This document shows, one piece after another, positions 23,654 to 31,925 of a stretch of 64,000 nucleotides of DNA. Position numbers and translations under genes: made by a program. Source of the DNA: Sporosarcina sp. ACRSM (GTDB taxonomy: Bacteria > Bacillota > Bacilli > Bacillales_A > Planococcaceae); contig NZ_JAKRNU010000010.1 of NCBI RefSeq assembly GCF_022346545.1, forward strand, positions 110,156-174,155. Direction: 5' to 3'. Numbering within the stretch: position 1 is the stretch's first letter; each line of letters begins with the position of its first letter. Under the pieces are notes generated by a model. The model had not been told where the DNA came from. It made no database searches and saw only the letters and a program-made list of their open reading frames with translations.

Positions 23654-24766
23654 ATGCATTTACAAGAATGGACGATGGAGGAGCAAGAACAGCTCATCCA
23701 TTTTATGACAACAAACACATGGCCTTATCACGGCAATTCCCATCCGGGTCGCGAATTGATTGAAAAGGCTATTGAAGAAGGCGGTTACCAGTCGGATGAA
23801 GTGAAAACGTTCTGGGTGGAGAATGATGCCCGGGAAAAAGTCGGGATTGTGAAGATTTATGATCTAGCGGATAAAATCCCGATGTTCGATCTTCGGATTG
23901 CAGATATGTCGAGAGGAAATGGCTACGGGCCGAAAGCGCTTCGGCTCGTAGCGGAATATGTATTCAGCCTTCCGGACAAGAAAATCCGTTTGGAAGGCCA
24001 TACGCGACAAGATAATCTTGCCATGCGGAAAACATTTGAACGGGCCGGTTTCGTGAAGGAAGCCCATTTGCGGAATGCATGGTTTTCACCGAAGGAATAT
24101 GCTTATTACGATGCGGTGACCTATGGCATTACACGGGAGGATTTCACGGAAGGAACAACGACACCTGTCATCTGGGAAGATGGGGAGAAGTCAAGGAGTT
24201 CAGTAAAGGTTCGACGAATTGCGGACTTCCCTAGTTCGCTTGAATCGGAACGACTGCTGATCCGGGCACCAAAGCTTGAGGACGCGGAGGAAGTATGGGA
24301 AGCGACGCGTAAATCCTTGACAATCCTTCGCAAATGGATGCCGTGGGCACAGCCTGAACCCGAATTGGAAACGACGAAGGAAAGTTTAAGAAAAGCTGTC
24401 GCCCAATTTATCACACGCGAGGATTTGCGGTTTCATCTTTACCATAAAGAGACGGGTGCTTTCGTTGGTGCATGCGGCCTCCATCGCATTGATTGGTCAA
24501 TCCCGAAATTTGAAATCGGCTATTGGCTCTCTTCGGAATTTGAAGGGTATGGCTATATGACGGAGGCCGTGCAACGGATTGAACACTTTGCGTTCGAGCA
24601 GCTCGGTGCACATCGGGTGGAAATCCGTTGTGATGAAAGCAATATGAAGAGCAGAAGCGTTGCGGAACGTGCAGGCTTTACACTTGAAGGGATCCTTCAT
24701 CAAGATTCCTTATCGCCTGATGGAAATGTTTTACGGAATACATGTATTTATGCGAAAATAGGATGA
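23654..24766 (+). CDS. Tandem GNAT acetyltransferase (two RimJ/RimL-like domains)
   Basis: The 370-residue protein holds two GNAT domains in one chain. The first (about 1-165) has RGNGYGPKALRLVAEYVF and DNLAMRKTFERAGFVKEAHLR. The second (about 185-370) has SERLLIRAPKLEDAEEVWEA, FEGYGYMTEAVQRIEHFAFE and NMKSRSVAERAGFTLEGILHQ, which is the RimJ/RimL pattern. GNAT enzymes transfer acetyl from acetyl-CoA to amines; RimJ-like members act on N-termini or small molecules. The domain order may reflect an old duplication or a fusion. GGAGG lies 9 nt before ATG 23654. It follows cadA by 30 nt but is probably separate in function. Confidence 0.88.
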   Translation: MHLQEWTMEEQEQLIHFMTTNTWPYHGNSHPGRELIEKAIEEGGYQSDEVKTFWVENDAREKVGIVKIYDLADKIPMFDLRIADMSRGNGYGPKALRLVAEYVFSLPDKKIRLEGHTRQDNLAMRKTFERAGFVKEAHLRNAWFSPKEYAYYDAVTYGITREDFTEGTTTPVIWEDGEKSRSSVKVRRIADFPSSLESERLLIRAPKLEDAEEVWEATRKSLTILRKWMPWAQPEPELETTKESLRKAVAQFITREDLRFHLYHKETGAFVGACGLHRIDWSIPKFEIGYWLSSEFEGYGYMTEAVQRIEHFAFEQLGAHRVEIRCDESNMKSRSVAERAGFTLEGILHQDSLSPDGNVLRNTCIYAKIG

Positions 24767-24776
24767 GCAGGGATCA

Positions 24777-24810
24777 AAAAAGGGATGCCGACATATGTCG
24801 ACATCCCTTT
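24777..24810. terminator. Bidirectional terminator after the double GNAT gene
   Basis: AAAGGGATGCCGACAT and ATGTCGACATCCCTTT-type arms form a long stem with A and T tracts on both sides, between convergent genes. Confidence 0.85.
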
Positions 24811-24812
24811 CG

Positions 24813-24968
24813 TTACAAAGTTCTTCTTCCTGTCACCAGTTGGATGATAAAGATTATACCGGCGACGACGAGGAGAAAATGAATGAGTCCTCCACCAATT
24901 TTCAATACTACACCTAGTAACCAAATGACAATTAATGCTACAATGATTAGCCAAAGAATTCGGCCCAT
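24813..24968 (-). CDS. Small lmo0937-family membrane protein
   Basis: This 51-residue peptide consists of two hydrophobic segments (RILWLIIVALIVIWLLGVVLKIGG and IHFLLVVAGIIFIIQLV). It matches the short lmo0937-type membrane protein family common in Bacillales, of unknown role and often stress-induced. ATG 24968 follows AGGGGGG by 7 nt, so a longer frame starting upstream is not needed. Confidence 0.82.
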   Translation of the reverse strand: MGRILWLIIVALIVIWLLGVVLKIGGGLIHFLLVVAGIIFIIQLVTGRRTL

Positions 24969-25146
24969 GTATATCCCCCCTATAGTTATGTACTCAGAAA
25001 ATACCCTGCAAGTAGAGTGTCTAAACAATTCGCTAGGGAAAGGAGTAAGCGTGGGAACGAAGAAATGCAGTTAATAACGCGATGTCTGGTCGCGACGGTT
25101 GCGTCACCTGCCTTGTGCAGGCTAATACATACTGGAGGTGGTACGA

Positions 25147-25572
25147 ATGGCAACACCAGGTATGGAAGATTACCTCGAACAAATTTATTTGCATATTGAA
25201 GCGAAAGGGGTTGCACGTGTTTCGGATGTCGCGGAAGCATTGGCAGTCCTGCCTTCTTCTGTAACGAAAATGGCACAGCGGCTTGATCGGGAAGGGTATC
25301 TTGTCTACGAGCGCTACAAAGGGCTAGAGTTGACGGAAAAAGGGTATAAGTTTGGTAAGAAGTTGGTCAGGCGGCATGAACTGCTCGAACAGTTTCTTAG
25401 AATCATCGGTGTTGAAGAACAAAATATATACGGTGATGTGGAAGGGATTGAACATCACCTTAGTTGGAATGCCATGGACCGGATTACAGATCTTGTCGAG
25501 GCGATGAAACAAGATGCCGAGTTTGTGGAAAAACTACGTGTACAGAATCGAGAGGAAGAGGTGGATTGCTAA
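25147..25572 (+). CDS. mntR: Manganese-responsive transcriptional regulator MntR
   Basis: The 141-residue DtxR-family repressor shows the MntR sequence closely. The metal ligands D8, E11, H77, E99, E102 and H103 are all present. With Mn2+ bound, MntR represses manganese uptake genes. The winged helix includes [28 protein letters not shown] precedes ATG 25147. Its TAA overlaps the ATG of cvfB by one base, so the two are probably cotranscribed. Confidence 0.96.
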   Translation: MATPGMEDYLEQIYLHIEAKGVARVSDVAEALAVLPSSVTKMAQRLDREGYLVYERYKGLELTEKGYKFGKKLVRRHELLEQFLRIIGVEEQNIYGDVEGIEHHLSWNAMDRITDLVEAMKQDAEFVEKLRVQNREEEVDC

Positions 25573-26429
25573 TGGCACAATTGAAATCCGGCTTTACAGC
25601 CAATTTAAAAGTAGTAGGGCGTGAAGGATCACGCTGGGTGTTAGAGGGCGATGAGGACCCGATTATGATGAACGTCTCCGATGCAGATGAGGCGTTGCAA
25701 GAAGGAGATAACGTGCAAGTTTTCTTATACACAAACCGCCGGGGCCAACTGACTGCGACGATGCGGATGCCGAACATGACAAGTGAAACGTTCGGATGGG
25801 CGCGTGTGATTCGCGTGGACGATCGAGAAGGGGTCTATGTCGATATCGGTTCCTCCTTTGAAGTGCTCGTCAACCGGGCGGATATGCCACGCATCCGGTC
25901 TTTATGGCCGCAAGTGGATGATGCCTTGTATATGACACTCCGAACGGATTTAGGCGGCAATATTTTCGGGCGATTGGCAACGGAAGAAAAGGTCCAGGAG
26001 CAATTGATCGAAGCCCCGACTTCCTTGCATAATCAAAATGTAAAAGCGAGGGCTTACCGTTTGCTACCCGTAGGCTCTTTCATGCTGAGCGTACCGGAAA
26101 ATTACCGGATCTTCATCCATAACTCACAACAGGAGAAAGAGCCGCGTCTTGGACAGGAAGTCGAAGTTCGGATTGTTGGTATCCGGGACGATGGAACATT
26201 GAATGGTTCCCTGTTGCCGAGGAAAGAGGAGCGTTTGGGAGACGATGCCGAAACGGTTTTCCGCTATTTAACCGAAGTCGGCGGCCGGATGCCTTTTACA
26301 GATAAATCGACACCCGAAGAAATCAAGGAAATGTTCGACTTGAGCAAGGCGGCATTCAAACGTGCATTAGGCAAGCTGATGAAAGAAGGCAAAATCGTCC
26401 AAAATGATGGTTGGACATCGCTGAAGTGA
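25572..26429 (+). CDS. cvfB: CvfB-family S1 RNA-binding protein
   Basis: The 285-residue protein matches CvfB (YitL in B. subtilis), built of three S1-like domains and a C-terminal winged helix (DLSKAAFKRALGKLMKEGKIVQNDGWTSL). CvfB binds RNA and affects virulence-gene expression in S. aureus. The middle S1 domain contains FGWARVIRVDDREGVYVDIGSSFEVLV. It starts in the TAATG overlap with mntR. Confidence 0.92.
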   Translation: MAQLKSGFTANLKVVGREGSRWVLEGDEDPIMMNVSDADEALQEGDNVQVFLYTNRRGQLTATMRMPNMTSETFGWARVIRVDDREGVYVDIGSSFEVLVNRADMPRIRSLWPQVDDALYMTLRTDLGGNIFGRLATEEKVQEQLIEAPTSLHNQNVKARAYRLLPVGSFMLSVPENYRIFIHNSQQEKEPRLGQEVEVRIVGIRDDGTLNGSLLPRKEERLGDDAETVFRYLTEVGGRMPFTDKSTPEEIKEMFDLSKAAFKRALGKLMKEGKIVQNDGWTSLK

Positions 26430-26487
26430 TCGAAGGGAACTTTTCAAACTACGAAGCGTACTAATCGTATAAGAAGGGGGAATTGAC

Positions 26488-27378
26488 ATGAAGCGATTTT
26501 TAAGCATGATAACGGTTCTGTTGCTTGTAATAGGCATAGCAAGTCCGTTGACGGCTCAAGCTGAGGACGGGGTAGTTGACGAAAGATTTGGTGTCCCGAT
26601 TGTCGTCTACGGAGCTGATTTATCGGAGACCGAAAAAGAGAGTGTTAAGAAAAGCTTAAACGTTGCAGAAGAGGCGGAAGTCGAGGAGATTATGGTCTCC
26701 GGAAGCGACCTAGTCAAGTATATTAAAGATGGTAACGATAAGGCGAGAATGTATTCATCGGCTAAGATTACACGGCAGGAAGCGGGGAAAGGCTTGGTCA
26801 TCTCCATCGTGACAGAAGACAATATCACACAAGTCACATCGGAAATGTATGCCAACGCCATGTTAACAGCGGGGATTGAAGATGCGATTGTCGAAGTGGC
26901 AGCGCCGAAAAAAGTGACTGGCCACTCCGCCCTTGTCGGCATTTACAAAGCGTATGAAGTGACCGGCGAGACACTCGATACCGAACGGACGGACGTTGCC
27001 AATGATGAATTGAACTTGGCGACCAAGTTTTCAAAAGAAGCGGGTGTGGATAGCGACAAAGTTTCGGAACTGCTGACGGAAATCAAAAAACAAATTGCAG
27101 AGAAAAATCCGGCTACGAAAGAAGAAGTCGAGAAAATCGTGACAGAACAATTGAGCAAATTGAATATCGAGTTAAGTGAAGCAGATCGACAGTTATTAAT
27201 TGATTTGATGGATCGCATCCGCAACTTGGATATCGATTTCAATAAGTTTTCCGAGCAACTCTCCGATATGACGGCGACAATTAAAGAGAAAATCGGTGAA
27301 ATTGATCCAGGCTTTTGGGAAAGTGTCAAAGAATTCTTTGCCAAACTGTTTGAATCCATTCAATCCTGGTTCAAATAA
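26488..27378 (+). CDS. ypuA: DUF1002 secreted protein (YpuA-like)
   Basis: The 296-residue protein has a Sec signal peptide (MKRFLSMITVLLLVIGIASPLTAQA) and a DUF1002 domain with VVYGADLSETEKESVKKSLN and YANAMLTAGIEDAIVEVAAPKKVTGHSALVGIYKAYE. The C-terminal third is a charged coiled-coil-like region. B. subtilis YpuA, the family example, is reported as a cell-envelope-stress-induced protein. GGGGG precedes ATG 26488. The symbol is by family resemblance; the biochemical role is unknown. Confidence 0.88.
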   Translation: MKRFLSMITVLLLVIGIASPLTAQAEDGVVDERFGVPIVVYGADLSETEKESVKKSLNVAEEAEVEEIMVSGSDLVKYIKDGNDKARMYSSAKITRQEAGKGLVISIVTEDNITQVTSEMYANAMLTAGIEDAIVEVAAPKKVTGHSALVGIYKAYEVTGETLDTERTDVANDELNLATKFSKEAGVDSDKVSELLTEIKKQIAEKNPATKEEVEKIVTEQLSKLNIELSEADRQLLIDLMDRIRNLDIDFNKFSEQLSDMTATIKEKIGEIDPGFWESVKEFFAKLFESIQSWFK

Positions 27379-27523
27379 AGCGACAGAAATTAAGAATAGA
27401 GAGACTTTTTCGAAAGGAAACGATTGTCTAGCTTGCCACTAGGTGTTAAACTGATACTAGCTTAAATTCAAGGCATGGAGCATTGATCATCAATCTTACA
27501 TTGCAAGAAAAGGGGTCATGTAG

Positions 27524-27805
27524 ATGGAATTTGAATTTGTGGAACTAGGTGGCGACGCATTTGCATTTCGAAATGAGCAGGATGGAAAATTGCTCGCGGA
27601 AATTACATGGACGATTCTTGGAGACGTCATGGTGATGGATCATACATTTGTTTCTACGGATTTACGCGGGCAAGGAGTAGCGAAGAAATTATTGGACCGC
27701 GCGGCAGCCTATGCACGTGAACATGAGCTAAAGATGGAACCTGTCTGCTCATATGTTGTCACGGCATTCGAACGCTATAAAGATTATGAAGATGTGAAAG
27801 TATAA
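27524..27805 (+). CDS. YjdJ-type small GNAT N-acetyltransferase
   Basis: The 93-residue protein matches the short GNAT family (YjdJ/GCN5-related DUF1510-like) with ITWTILGDVMVMDHTFVSTDLRGQGVAKKLLDRAAAYAREHELKMEPVCSYV. The acetyl-CoA-binding RGQGVAKKLL loop is intact. AAAAGGGG precedes ATG 27524. A terminator follows at 27818. The roughly 145 bp upstream (27379-27523) show no further gene. Confidence 0.9.
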   Translation: MEFEFVELGGDAFAFRNEQDGKLLAEITWTILGDVMVMDHTFVSTDLRGQGVAKKLLDRAAAYAREHELKMEPVCSYVVTAFERYKDYEDVKV

Positions 27806-27817
27806 TGGACTGAAAGT

Positions 27818-27862
27818 AAAAGACAATCCGTAGCAAGAATATGCCGCCGGATTGTCTTTTTC
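27818..27862 (+). terminator. Terminator of the small GNAT gene
   Basis: AAAAGACAATCCG and CGGATTGTCTTTTT arms form a 13-bp stem with a T tract. Confidence 0.88.
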
Positions 27863-27995
27863 GTTTGATGTGGAATGGGCGGTTCCGATTTAGAAAAATG
27901 AATGCTTGATCACAAAGAAAAGGTAGAAAAAGTGAAACCATTTCTATGAAGAAGCGTATAATCATTATAAGATTAAAAGAAAGGGTGCGTAAAAT

Positions 27996-28469
27996 ATGAT
28001 AAACCGCACGGCGGAAAAAGTATTAGCCATCATCAGTGCCGTTTTTACGGTACTTGGAATCATCTCCACCGTCGTTATGATGGTATTTTATAACTTTTTA
28101 AAGTCTGATCCGATGATCCAAAAAGAATTTGAAGCGGAGATGTTGGCAGATCCGACGATTAATCCGGAAGATCTTGAGTGGATCTATGGCATGTTTAATT
28201 TCCTTGGTGGTTTGATTTGGTTGATTGTCATTCTTCTTATTATTAGTTTGATCTTGACCATTATCGGCATTGTGAACATCTGGAAAAACAAAAACCCGAA
28301 GCTCGCAGGGATTATGTTTATCATTGCGGGTGTATTGGCTGGGATTATTAACTTAACATCCATCCTTCTCTATATTGCAGGCATTCTCTGTTTTACAAAG
28401 AAGCCGCCACTTACGAACGAAAATGCTTACGTAGATGATGGAAATGGCGGAACGATGCGACCTTTATAA
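27996..28469 (+). CDS. DUF4064 membrane protein
   Basis: The 157-residue protein has an N-terminal NRTAEKVLAIISAVFTVLGIISTVVMMVFYNF helix, a 35-residue acidic external loop, and three more hydrophobic helices. This matches the four-helix DUF4064 family of unknown function. AAAGGG lies upstream of ATG 27996. It is a single-gene unit followed by a terminator. Confidence 0.82.
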   Translation: MINRTAEKVLAIISAVFTVLGIISTVVMMVFYNFLKSDPMIQKEFEAEMLADPTINPEDLEWIYGMFNFLGGLIWLIVILLIISLILTIIGIVNIWKNKNPKLAGIMFIIAGVLAGIINLTSILLYIAGILCFTKKPPLTNENAYVDDGNGGTMRPL

Positions 28470-28478
28470 GTCAAAAAG

Positions 28479-28513
28479 AAAAAACGCTTTCCTAACAGGT
28501 GGAAAGCGTTTTT
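28479..28513. terminator. Bidirectional terminator after DUF4064 gene
   Basis: AAAAAACGCTTTCC and GGAAAGCGTTTTT arms around an 8-nt loop between convergent genes. Confidence 0.9.
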
Positions 28514-28523
28514 GAATAGTAAG

Positions 28524-29018
28524 TTAGACAAGTACTGGAGCTTGTATATAGTAGACGTATTGCGCGGTTAGAACAGGATGTCCTTGGAAATCTTCTTCGA
28601 AAACATCGAGTAATTCAAATCCTTGTTTTTCATAGAAGGCTCTTCCGATGGTATTACGTGCATCCACATAAACAAATAGTTGTTGGGCGTCCTGCAACAT
28701 GGAGAGAGTGGACTTGAAGAGTTGCTCCCCGTAACCGGCTTGTTGGTATTCAGGTAAAATGTACATTGCTGTCAGCTCGGAATCGCCATCCTCGTCTTTT
28801 CTTGTGAAGTTGGCAAAGCCGATCGGTAAACCACGAACTTCAGCGATGAGAACGTTTGTCTTTTCCATACGCTTTTCCATCATCGCGTGAGAATAGAAAC
28901 GATCGATAAACTGTTTTTGAATTTCATCTGGAATAATATCTTGATACGTTGTACTCCAAGTTTTACGGGCGATTTGTTGAACGTGCACGCAATCCCTGGT
29001 TGTCATGAGTCGGATCAT
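28524..29018 (-). CDS. GNAT family N-acetyltransferase
   Basis: The 164-residue enzyme has the GNAT fold: N-terminal IRLMTTRDCVHVQQIARKTW, motif A LTAMYILPEYQQAGYGEQLFKSTLSML, and motif B VYVDARNTIGRAFYEKQGFELLD. The substrate is unknown. ATG 29018 is chosen because GAGGTG lies 9 nt upstream; a longer frame begins at 29090 without a good site. Confidence 0.87.
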   Translation of the reverse strand: MIRLMTTRDCVHVQQIARKTWSTTYQDIIPDEIQKQFIDRFYSHAMMEKRMEKTNVLIAEVRGLPIGFANFTRKDEDGDSELTAMYILPEYQQAGYGEQLFKSTLSMLQDAQQLFVYVDARNTIGRAFYEKQGFELLDVFEEDFQGHPVLTAQYVYYIQAPVLV

Positions 29019-29177
29019 TGCACTGTCACCTCTGCATCTCTTTTTGTTATCATAACAAATGTGAAGGTTAAAAACTACAGCTGTAATCAAAATGACATAT
29101 AAGGGAAATATACCGAAATGATGCGGGATTCCGATGGTTCGGAAAGCATCTTCCTGTCACGCAATGGATAAGCAAAA

Positions 29178-29203
29178 GTTTCTAATGCAACAAATCAGGG
29201 TAT
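29178..29203 (+). promoter_or_regulatory. Candidate sigma-B promoter of the YtxH-like gene
   Basis: GTTTCT (29178-29183) and a perfect GGGTAT (29198-29203) are 14 nt apart, fitting the sigma-B consensus GTTT-N12-15-GGGTAT. The start codon lies 48 nt downstream. Confidence 0.65.
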
Positions 29204-29251
29204 ACTCATACCATATTTCGATATTTAAACAAAGTGGGAGGAATGTTAAAC

Positions 29252-29602
29252 ATGGGACGTAAACGAAATAACAATTTTTTGCTTGCAACAATGGCTGTTG
29301 GAGCGTATGCCTATTTTAGCAAAAAAGAAAATCGGGATAAGGCACAGGTCGCATTCAATAATATGAAAACCAAAGTGGAGTCGTTCATCAACACGCAAAA
29401 AATGAATCGTGATTCCGACACGAAAGTCGGTCATTCGGACCCATATGATTTACAGGATAATAAGATGGTAAGTGAAGGCGCCCAAACGAGCGTTCATTAC
29501 TACAACCAAGAAGTAGAAGATAAAGATGCTAACGAAAATACAGATGGACTTTACCATAAAAAAGAACAGTCAGAGTTGGAAAAGGAATCATCGAACCAAT
29601 AA
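29252..29602 (+). CDS. Small YtxH-like membrane-anchored protein
   Basis: The 116-residue protein has a basic start (MGRKRNNN), one short hydrophobic stretch (FLLATMAVGAYAYF), and a long charged tail predicted to be helical. The organisation resembles YtxH/gas-vesicle-like general stress proteins, but sequence similarity is weak and I cannot assign a family firmly. GGGAGG lies 10 nt before ATG 29252. A sigma-B-like promoter directly upstream supports a general stress role. Confidence 0.7.
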   Translation: MGRKRNNNFLLATMAVGAYAYFSKKENRDKAQVAFNNMKTKVESFINTQKMNRDSDTKVGHSDPYDLQDNKMVSEGAQTSVHYYNQEVEDKDANENTDGLYHKKEQSELEKESSNQ

Positions 29603-29607
29603 GACGG

Positions 29608-29641
29608 GGGTAGACAAAGTTTATTTTGTCTACCTTTTTTT
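29608..29641 (+). terminator. Terminator of the YtxH-like gene
   Basis: GGTAGACAAA and TTTTGTCTACC arms followed by seven T residues. Confidence 0.9.
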
Positions 29642-29769
29642 AATTTGACCCCATTGAATTCACTTTAATTTTAAAAAGATGTTAGAAAATTATTTTTATG
29701 GGTATCTAATAAATCATAAAACTAACAAACCGTTTAGAAGAAAAAGTGAAATGAGTGGAGCTTGTGAAC

Positions 29770-30555
29770 ATGCAGAAGACGATGAGGATAAGACGATCTA
29801 TGTTGGTAAGGAATCAAGAATATGAGGGTGAGTCAAATGGGCGTTACAAAGGAATCGAGACGTATTACATAACGGAAAGAAAGTTGTTGACTCATATTCT
29901 TTGCTTGGAAAAAGAGCAAGCACGAAAAGAGATCAAATTTCTTTTTGAATATAAGATACGCTATGCGGGGATGAGGCCATTTGAAACGATCAAATATTAC
30001 TTAATCAGTCTCTCCTCAATGGTTGCGAGACAATTGGAGAGAACATCCCATATGCCGGCAAAAGCATTTGCTTTCAATAACGCATGTATGGTCTTAATCG
30101 AAACGAAATTGAATGAAGAGAATACCTTTGAATTCGTGGATGAACTGCTTGAGTTTTATATGTATACGCTTAAAAATAAGGACTTGCCGCCCCTTTCGAA
30201 CCAAATCGTGAATAATGTCATTTTATATATTTCCTGTCACTTGGAGTCACCTATCACGGTGGAGGAGATCGCTAAGGAGTTCAATATTAGTACGAGTCAT
30301 CTTTCCCGTGTATTCCGGGAACATACAGGTGTGACGCTTGTTGAATATATCAATATCCGCAAAGTTGAAGAATCCCAGTATGCTTTGCGTTTTACAAATC
30401 GAAAAATATCCGATATTTCCGATCAGTATCACTTTTGCAACCAAAGTTATTTCACGCGCTTATTCAAGAAGTATGCTGGGCAGACGCCGAGGGAATTTAG
30501 AAGCAATCTTTCTGTAAGCTACTTCCATTTCAGTTTTCCGGTGAAAGAGAGTTAG
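29770..30555 (+). CDS. AraC-family transcriptional regulator
   Basis: The 261-residue protein ends with an AraC/XylS DNA-binding domain (about 155-250): NNVILYISCHLESPITVEEIAKEFNISTSHLSRVFREHTG and ISDISDQYHFCNQSYFTRLFKKYAGQTPREFR. The N-terminal 150 residues are helical and contain no cupin or response-regulator motif, so the ligand is unknown. ATG 29770 is preferred because GGAG lies 9 nt upstream. A GTTAGA-13-GGGTAT sequence at 29681-29705 is a weaker sigma-B-like match. No obvious target gene lies next to it. Confidence 0.88.
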   Translation: MQKTMRIRRSMLVRNQEYEGESNGRYKGIETYYITERKLLTHILCLEKEQARKEIKFLFEYKIRYAGMRPFETIKYYLISLSSMVARQLERTSHMPAKAFAFNNACMVLIETKLNEENTFEFVDELLEFYMYTLKNKDLPPLSNQIVNNVILYISCHLESPITVEEIAKEFNISTSHLSRVFREHTGVTLVEYINIRKVEESQYALRFTNRKISDISDQYHFCNQSYFTRLFKKYAGQTPREFRSNLSVSYFHFSFPVKES

Positions 30556-30662
30556 GGGATGTTTCCTCTGACCAGCTTCAGTGCAAAAGCAGACATTCGT
30601 TGTAATCCAATGACGGTTTGAGGTATACTTTTCATTAGTTTGAATTAGTGAAGGTGAATCTA

Positions 30663-31484
30663 TTGAAAAAAAGAATTGGATTAGTGACGATGTTACTGAT
30701 AACCGCTGCCTTTCTAAGTGGTTGCGCCGGTGTTGAGAACAAAGAAGGTACATTTTACAATGTTTTTGTTAAGCCGATGGATTGGTTACTGACGTTCTTT
30801 AGCGACCTGTTCAACGGAAGTTATGGTTTGGCGATTATTCTGATTACTGTATTGATTCGCTTGATTCTCATGCCGTTCATGTTGAAAAATTATCGGGCAC
30901 AGCAGGATATGAAAGTGAAAATGGATGCGCTTCGTCCTGAAATGGAAGACATTCAAAAAAGGTTGAAAGAAGCAAAGGAAAGTGGAAGTAAAGAAGAGCA
31001 GATGAAGCTTCAGCAAGAGATGATGGGTCTTTATTCGAAGCATGGGGTGAACCCGCTCAATATGGGTTGTCTGCCGCTGATCATTCAAATGCCGATCATT
31101 ATGGGTCTTTACTTTGCAATTCTCTATTCACCGGAAGTAAAATCACACCAGTTCCTTTGGTTTAACTTAGGGGAACCCGATATTCTGATGATGCTTCTAG
31201 CGGGTGCTGTCTATTTTGTACAGGCGCGTATTTCGCTTTGGACGATGCCTGAACAGCAACAACAACAAATGAAAATGTTCATCTATATGTCACCGATCAT
31301 GATTATGTTCATTTCCTTTAAAGCGATGGCAGCATTGCCGCTTTACTGGGCAGTCGGTGGGATTCTCCTCATCTTCCAAACATATTTGGGACGCAAACTT
31401 TACTACAAACCTGCTCCAGAAGCAGCGCCGGCTGACAAAGCTGAAATTGTAGAAGACGACAAAAAAGGAAAAGATGGTAAGTGA
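30663..31484 (+). CDS. yidC: YidC/OxaA-family membrane protein insertase (lipoprotein type)
   Basis: The 273-residue protein inserts and folds membrane proteins, with or without SecYEG. A lipoprotein signal (TMLLITAAFLSGC, C21) replaces the periplasmic domain of Gram-negative YidC, as in SpoIIIJ/YqjG. The conserved core is YGLAIILITVLIRLILMPFMLKNYRAQQDMKVKM, with the arginine of the hydrophilic groove, and GCLPLIIQMPIIMGLYFAI. The tail is lysine-rich. TTG 30663 is chosen since AAGGTGA lies 5 nt before it. Which of the two usual paralogues it represents cannot be decided here. Confidence 0.93.
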   Translation: MKKRIGLVTMLLITAAFLSGCAGVENKEGTFYNVFVKPMDWLLTFFSDLFNGSYGLAIILITVLIRLILMPFMLKNYRAQQDMKVKMDALRPEMEDIQKRLKEAKESGSKEEQMKLQQEMMGLYSKHGVNPLNMGCLPLIIQMPIIMGLYFAILYSPEVKSHQFLWFNLGEPDILMMLLAGAVYFVQARISLWTMPEQQQQQMKMFIYMSPIMIMFISFKAMAALPLYWAVGGILLIFQTYLGRKLYYKPAPEAAPADKAEIVEDDKKGKDGK

Positions 31485-31488
31485 AAGT

Positions 31489-31517
31489 AGACCGGAGAGC
31501 ATTCTTCGGTCTTTTTC
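31489..31517 (+). terminator. Terminator of yidC
   Basis: AGACCG and CGGTCT arms followed by five T residues. Confidence 0.7.
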
Positions 31518-31533
31518 TTAGGAGGCTACAATC

Positions 31534-31782
31534 GTGCAAGGCAAATGGTTAGTTGGAATCGGAATGGTTGCGGCAGCGGCTGCTTCTCTATATTTCATTA
31601 TCAAATTGGATTTGAATCATGCGGTGATTGCCTTGACGGCTTTGTTCGCCCTGACGAATGGCAGCCGTGCAAAATCTTTTAAAGAGCAGGGGATGGAACG
31701 TGAGTCGAAATGGATGCGATGGATGTCGATCTTTTTCGCAGTAGCCTGTATCCTGTTGTTCATCATTAATGTAATCATGTGA
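31534..31782 (+). CDS. Small membrane protein of unknown function
   Basis: The 82-residue protein has three hydrophobic helices (about 4-22, 29-42 and 62-81) separated by short charged loops. No family is recognised. AGGAGG precedes the GTG start by a few bases. It lies 50 nt after yidC, with a weak terminator in between, and its own terminator at 31788. A role linked to the insertase is conceivable but unsupported. Confidence 0.7.
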   Translation: MQGKWLVGIGMVAAAAASLYFIIKLDLNHAVIALTALFALTNGSRAKSFKEQGMERESKWMRWMSIFFAVACILLFIINVIM

Positions 31783-31787
31783 CAGGT

Positions 31788-31829
31788 GGACGTTCGCGGG
31801 AACTGAATAATCCGTGGAGCGTCCTTTTT
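31788..31829 (+). terminator. Terminator after the small membrane protein gene
   Basis: GGACG and CGTCC outer arms with an inner CGG/CCG pairing are followed by five T residues. Confidence 0.65.
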
Positions 31830-31925
31830 GATAAGAATCCTGTTTTTTATTTGGCCAATAAACGAATACTGTTGGGCCGAAATAATGGTAGACTAGAGAT
31901 AGATTTTGAGAAGGAATGATCATTC

